From Paulinella micropora (Eukaryota > Cercozoa > Imbricatea > Euglyphida): 21,915 bases of DNA. The stretch's first letter is position 1. Each line of letters begins with the position of its first letter. A program made the position numbers and the translations under genes. Below the pieces are notes generated by a model, which ran no database searches, had not been told where the DNA came from, and saw only the letters and a program-made list of their open reading frames with translations. Location of the stretch: NCBI GenBank assembly GCA_009731375.1, contig BJOX01000279.1, positions 695,087 to 717,001 on the forward strand. The letters run 5' to 3'. Shown in pieces: positions 18,747 through 21,915 of the stretch.

Positions 18747-19030
18747 CCAAGCGAAAAGACAAAAGATGGTGTGGGTGGAATTATTCAAAAAAACAATCAG
18801 AAAATTTGCTCTAAGCACTTTTGTGCTAGAGCGAAAAATCAAATCTGAGGGTGAAAGGGTCGTCTTTGTAAGGTTCAAAATTTTGGGGCCAAGCGAAAGG
18901 ACAAAAGATGGGTGGGTGGAATTATTCAAAAAAACAATCAGAAAATTTGCTCTAAGCACTTTTGTGCTAGAGCGAAAAATCAAATCTGAGGGTGAAAGGG
19001 TCGTCTTTGTAAGGTTCAAAATTTTGGGGC
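18747..19030. repeat. 142-bp tandem duplication with internal hairpins
   Basis: Two copies (18747-18888, 18889-19030) differ by about three bases and a 1-bp indel. Each contains an imperfect hairpin (GCTCTAAGCAC, TTTT, GTGCTAGAGC). The frame is open on both strands, but there is no recognisable protein. Confidence 0.92.
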
Positions 19031-19048
19031 GGGAACAATAGTTCCCGC
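19029..19048. repeat. Perfect 8-bp hairpin
   Basis: GCGGGAAC, AATA, GTTCCCGC, directly at the end of the tandem duplication. Confidence 0.85.
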
Positions 19049-19117
19049 TTAATTTTACCGTAAATAACACTGCAACGTTCACTTTTCAGTCTCCCTTACG
19101 GCCATCCACTGATATTT

Positions 19118-19165
19118 GTGAAATGACGATTTTTGCTGCGCAAGCTTGCAAAATCCTCATTTCAC
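19118..19165. repeat. 48-nt extended inverted repeat
   Basis: Arms start GTGAAATGA and end TCATTTCAC, with further pairing through ATTTTTGC/GCAAAAT. The centre is the palindrome GCAAGCTTGC. Confidence 0.85.
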
Positions 19166-19197
19166 AGCACACACAACATGAGCTTCTCCCCTCTCTC

Positions 19198-19381
19198 CTA
19201 AGGGCGAGGGCGAGGGCGAGGGCGTGAATCTGATTTGCCTGAAAAGGAAGGCTTCAAGACAAAGGTGACACAGCCCTGAGTAGGCAGTAAACTTGTGACA
19301 GTGTCTGCCATGCGCAAATCTTTGGGTTTGCCTGGAATGACATAAAGCCGGTCAGTTTTCCAAGCGTTGATATCCCGCCCT
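19198..19381 (-). CDS. Possible coding exon, unknown protein
   Basis: An open minus-strand stretch after a TCTAG acceptor that directly follows an (ATGTT)n array. It includes DINAWKTDRLYVIPGKPKD and VTFVLKPSFSGKSDS, then four Arg-Pro pairs and a TAG. The complexity and composition look coding. An acceptor-like TTCCAG and CTACTCAG also occur inside, so the exon structure is uncertain. No family recognised. Confidence 0.35.
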
Positions 19382-19387
19382 AGACGC

Positions 19388-19560
19388 CATAACATAACAT
19401 AAGATAACATAACATAACATAACATAACACAACATAACATAACACAACATAACATAACATAACATAACATAACATATATATAACATAACAGTTCTCATAA
19501 CATATGTATAACATAACATAACATAACATACCATGGCATATCATGACATACCATGACATA
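19388..19560. repeat. (CATAA)n pentamer array
   Basis: ATAAC pentamers with a short interruption at 19488-19510. Confidence 0.95.
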
Positions 19561-19690
19561 GGGTTTTATATTTTAAGCTCATTCCTGATGCATCTCCCCA
19601 CCCGCCCATAACCCTTATGTGTGGTGAAAGAATCTGTATGCATATATGATTAATGTATCTATCCCTTTACGTTTAAGTGAGTAAACAAAG

Positions 19691-20122
19691 GAGAGAGAGA
19701 TAGATAGAGAGAGAGAGAGGGGGGGGGGGAAGGACAGGGAGGCAGGATTGAGGAAGGGAGGGAGCGAAGGGACGGAAGGGAGGGAGGCAGGGAGGGAGCG
19801 AAGGGAGGGAGGGCAGGCAGCGAGCGAAGGGAGGGAGGGAGGGAGAGAGCAAATGGAGGGAGGGAGGGATGGATGGATGGAGGGAGGGAGGGAGGGAGGA
19901 CTAGTGAGAGGGAGGGGAGGGGGAGGGGGAGAGGGAGGGGAGGGGGAGAGGGAGGGAAGAGGGAGGGACAGAGGGAGGTGGAAGGGTTGGGGAGAGAGAG
20001 TGAGGGAGGAAGTGAGTGTGTGTGTGAGAGAGAGAGAGAGAGACAGTTATACATATATATATGCATATATATACATATATATATACATATATATATATGT
20101 ATGTATATGAGAGAGAGAGAGC

Positions 20123-20157
<35 letters not shown>

Positions 20158-20244
20158 CGGGAGAGAGAGAGAGATCGAGAGAGAGAGAGAGAGAGAGAGA
20201 AAGAAAGAGAGAGGGAGAGAGAGAGAGAGATAGAGAGATAGAGA
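19691..20244. repeat. Purine-strand array: (GGGA)n, (AG)n, (AT)n
   Basis: GAGG/GGGA-rich purine tract 19691-20044, (AT)n 20049-20106, (AG)n 20109-20244. Runs of GGGA and GGGG could form triplex or G-quadruplex structures. Confidence 0.93.
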
Positions 20245-20274
20245 ATGTGTGCACACGCATGTGTGTGTAGCAGC

Positions 20275-20316
20275 ATGCCCTTCAGCTTCCTGGCCTTGTA
20301 CCTTGCTGCTGCAAAG
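20275..20316 (+). CDS. Possible signal-peptide exon of the SOD-like gene
   Basis: ATG opens MPFSFLALYLAAAK and ends in phase 0 at an AAG/GTGTCC donor. The next exon begins in phase 0 after CAG at 20731. The hydrophobic stretch fits a short signal peptide, but the link is inferred from phase and position only. Confidence 0.35.
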
Positions 20317-20331
20317 GTGTCCTCCCCTAGC

Positions 20332-20332
20332 C

Positions 20333-20387
<55 letters not shown>

Positions 20388-20419
20388 NNNNNNNNNNCCC
20401 CCCCCCCCCCCCCCCCCCG
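20332..20419. repeat. Poly-C tract interrupted by a 10-N gap
   Basis: About 56 C, 10 N (20388-20397) and 22 C. Confidence 0.97.
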
Positions 20420-20560
20420 TTTGGTTTGGCTTTTTCCAACGGCATGGAACATTCGCTATTTTGCATGTGCAGGCCTCTTGTATGCTTTATCTGGTTGTCT
20501 CTCTTCTGTACATCAATGCGTACTTAAACATTAGTACAAACTCATTCATGCAGTCATTCA

Positions 20561-20602
20561 TGTTCAAGTACATGTGGTCTCTGTTCAAGTACATGTGGTC
20601 TC
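20561..20602. repeat. 21-bp tandem duplication
   Basis: TGTTCAAGTACATGTGGTCTC twice in a row; TTCAAGTAC also recurs at about 20664. Confidence 0.9.
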
Positions 20603-20730
20603 TCTTCTGTCCGTGAAATTTGGGGTACTTATAGTACAAACTTATCTGCCCATCAATTTATTTTCAAGTACTTGTCTTTATTTTCCCGTGAATTATGAGC
20701 GCAAATAACATCCACCATCTTCACAAACAG

Positions 20731-20828
20731 GCTGACCATCTGCCCAAGTACAAGGCAGTTTTCGACGCAGATTTTCCGGGGCTCACTGGTGGCTCGCTTA
20801 GTATAGAAGGTGCAAATGTGACCATCAG
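20731..20828 (+). CDS. Cu-only SOD-like domain, exon 1 of domain
   Basis: Encodes ADHLPKYKAVFDADFPG, then LTGGSLSIEGANVTI plus AG. This is the first beta-hairpin of the Cu/Zn SOD fold (F-x-A-x-F-PGLTGG). The acceptor is CAAACAG. The donor GTATTC at 20829 is chosen because removing the next 144 nt restores an uninterrupted SOD domain. NVT is a possible N-glycosylation site, consistent with secretion. The frame is open from 20692, so a slightly earlier start cannot be excluded. Confidence 0.75.
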
Positions 20829-20972
20829 GTATTCATGTTTTGTTGGGTACCATCTCACATGGGCCATCGGCCGCGCCATATCAAAGCAAATTTCGTGTGC
20901 GAAGCTTGTCCCCATAACATTTACGACACAATGCAAGATGCAAGTATGCAGTTACTCGTCTGTGTTATGTAG
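20829..20972 (+). other. 144-nt intron without in-frame stops
   Basis: GTATTC to TTATGTAG. It is 48 codons long, open in the coding frame, and its translation (Cys-, Trp- and Ile-rich) interrupts the SOD fold between two strands. Confidence 0.7.
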
Positions 20973-21046
20973 CCTGGCGGGTTTGACCGATTTGATGGCG
21001 GGTGATGAGCTCACCTACCACATCCATGAGAAGTGGAACCAAACAG
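20973..21046 (+). CDS. Cu-only SOD-like domain, HIH exon
   Basis: With the preceding AG it encodes SLAGLTDLMAGDELTYHIHE then KWNQT plus G. The pattern L-x-GLT...YHIHEKW matches the Cu-binding His-x-His of SODs (GFHVHE in the classic enzyme). NQT is a possible N-glycosylation site. The donor is ACAG/GTCTAC. Confidence 0.85.
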
Positions 21047-21468
21047 GTCTACATCTGCTCTTTCTCTGTTTTCTTCTCTTCTTTTTCTTTTATTTTCTTT
21101 TGTTTTGCCGTTTCTTCTTTTCTTTTCTTTCTTTTCTTTTCCTTTACCTTTCCTTTACCTTTCCTTTTCCTTTCCTTTTCCTTTCCTTTTCCTTTCCTTT
21201 CCTTTCCTTTTCCTTTCCTTTTCCATTCCCTTTCCTTTTCTTTTCCCTTTCCTTTCCTTTTCCTTTCCTTTCCTTTCCTTTCCCTTCCTTTCCTTTCCTT
21301 TCCTTTCCTTTCCCTTCCTTTCCTTTCCTTTCGTTTCCCTTCCTTTCCCTTCCTTTCCTTTCCTTTCCTTTTCTTTTTCTTTCCTTTTCCTTTTCCTTTT
21401 CCTTTTTCATTTTCTCTCTCTCTCTCTCTCTCTCTCTTTCTGTGTCTCTCTCTCTCTCTCCCTCTCTC

Positions 21469-21527
<59 letters not shown>

Positions 21528-21620
21528 ATTTTGTTTGTTTGTTTGCTTGTTTGTCAATCAAGCACCAACCAACCAACCAACCAACCCAATCAACCAATCA
21601 ACCAACCAATCCACGTGTAG
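21047..21620 (+). repeat. SOD-like gene intron: polypyrimidine CCTTT array and (CT)n
   Basis: 21061-21415 is TTTTCC/CCTTT-type, 21414-21525 (CT)n, then (GTTT)n and (ACCA)n. It ends CACGTGTAG. Confidence 0.9.
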
Positions 21621-21685
21621 GGGTCACGGCAGCCTATCCGAGCTGCGGCGCCGCCTTCACCAGTGGACATTACGACCCGACTCTG
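21621..21685 (+). CDS. Cu-only SOD-like domain, GHYDP exon
   Basis: The split Gly codon is followed by VTAAYPSCGAAFTSGHYDP and TL, ending in phase 0 before GTTTGT. The Cys and the GHYDP His fit the disulphide Cys and the third Cu-ligand His of Cu-only SOD domains (GHFNP in Cu/Zn SOD). The fourth His ligand and active-site Arg must lie in exons beyond the window, so catalytic activity cannot be judged. Whether the protein has one domain or repeated domains (as in Cu-only SOD-repeat proteins) is unknown. Confidence 0.85.
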
Positions 21686-21915
21686 GTTTGTTCTCTCTCT
21701 CTTCTTCTTCTTCTTCTTCTTCTTCTTCTTCTTCTTCTTCTTCTTCTTCTTCTTCTTCTTCTTCTTCTTCTTCTTTCTTCTTCTTCTTCTTCTTCTTCTT
21801 CTTCTTCTTCTTCTTCTTCTTCTTCTTCTTCTTCTTCTTCTTCTTCTTCTTCTTCTTCTTCTCCTCCTCCTCCTCCTCCTCCTCCTCCTCCTCCTCCTTT
21901 TTTTTTTTTTTTTTT
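21686..21915 (+). repeat. SOD-like gene intron start: (TTC)n, (TCC)n, poly-T
   Basis: About 53 TTC units from 21702 with one interruption, then about 12 TCC units and 18 T to the window end. All pyrimidine on the transcript strand. Confidence 0.95.

Noticed and set aside
18691-19041. 116-codon frame across the tandem duplication
   Set aside because: Open on both strands with no family match; better explained as a duplicated hairpin-bearing non-coding element.
20721-20936. Minus-strand 71-codon frame
   Set aside because: Shadow of the plus-strand SOD-like exon and its intron.
21049-21597. Lys/Glu/Arg-rich minus-strand protein
   Set aside because: Translation of the polypyrimidine intron of the SOD-like gene.

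Overview
This window is eukaryotic genomic DNA dominated by microsatellites: (GATA)n, (TATG)n/(TACA)n, (AG)n, (TG)n, (AT)n, (CAA)n/(GTT)n, (TTTC)n, (TTC)n and (GATATA)n, plus seven assembly gaps. Almost all long reading frames here are translations of simple repeats. Read through the repeats, though, the unique islands between them are real exons. The organism is an intron-rich eukaryote with GT-AG introns. A Cu-only superoxide dismutase (SOD)-like secreted protein would suit a marine invertebrate such as a mollusc, but an intron-rich alga or other protist is not excluded.

Positions 154-12365, minus strand: a nearly complete, actively constrained gene for a homodimeric-type isocitrate dehydrogenase with a likely mitochondrial presequence. 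Sixteen exons of 25-107 nt are visible, joined in perfect phase. One more exon is missing and must lie in or beside the gap at 8528-8931. The C-terminal exons lie beyond position 1. Conserved segments appear in the right order: [73 protein letters not shown] and [10 protein letters not shown]. Its introns are essentially pure microsatellite.

The most striking feature is in those introns. At least 22 extra copies of exon edges (a splice site plus about 18-39 nt of adjoining coding sequence) sit inside the arrays. Acceptor-side copies lie in the intron upstream of their exon and donor-side copies in the intron downstream, with one doubtful exception. This gives ladders of decoy splice sites, for example seven extra copies of the exon 12 acceptor edge and four extra copies of the exon 3 donor edge.

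Positions 12366-20270 are intergenic or unresolved. They hold more microsatellites, a CTAG-rich block (13660-14240), an 820-bp GATATA array with diverged palindromic repeats on both sides, a possible minus-strand membrane-protein frame (16198-16482), a long (CAGA)/(CACAGA) array, a 142-bp tandem duplication with hairpins (18747-19030), and a possible minus-strand exon (19198-19381).

Positions 20275-21685, plus strand: exons of a secreted Cu-only SOD-like domain protein (HIH and GHYDP motifs), one intron of which is 144 nt long and free of in-frame stops. The gene runs off the right end through a (TTC)n-(TCC)n-T intron. The two genes show no functional link beyond proximity.
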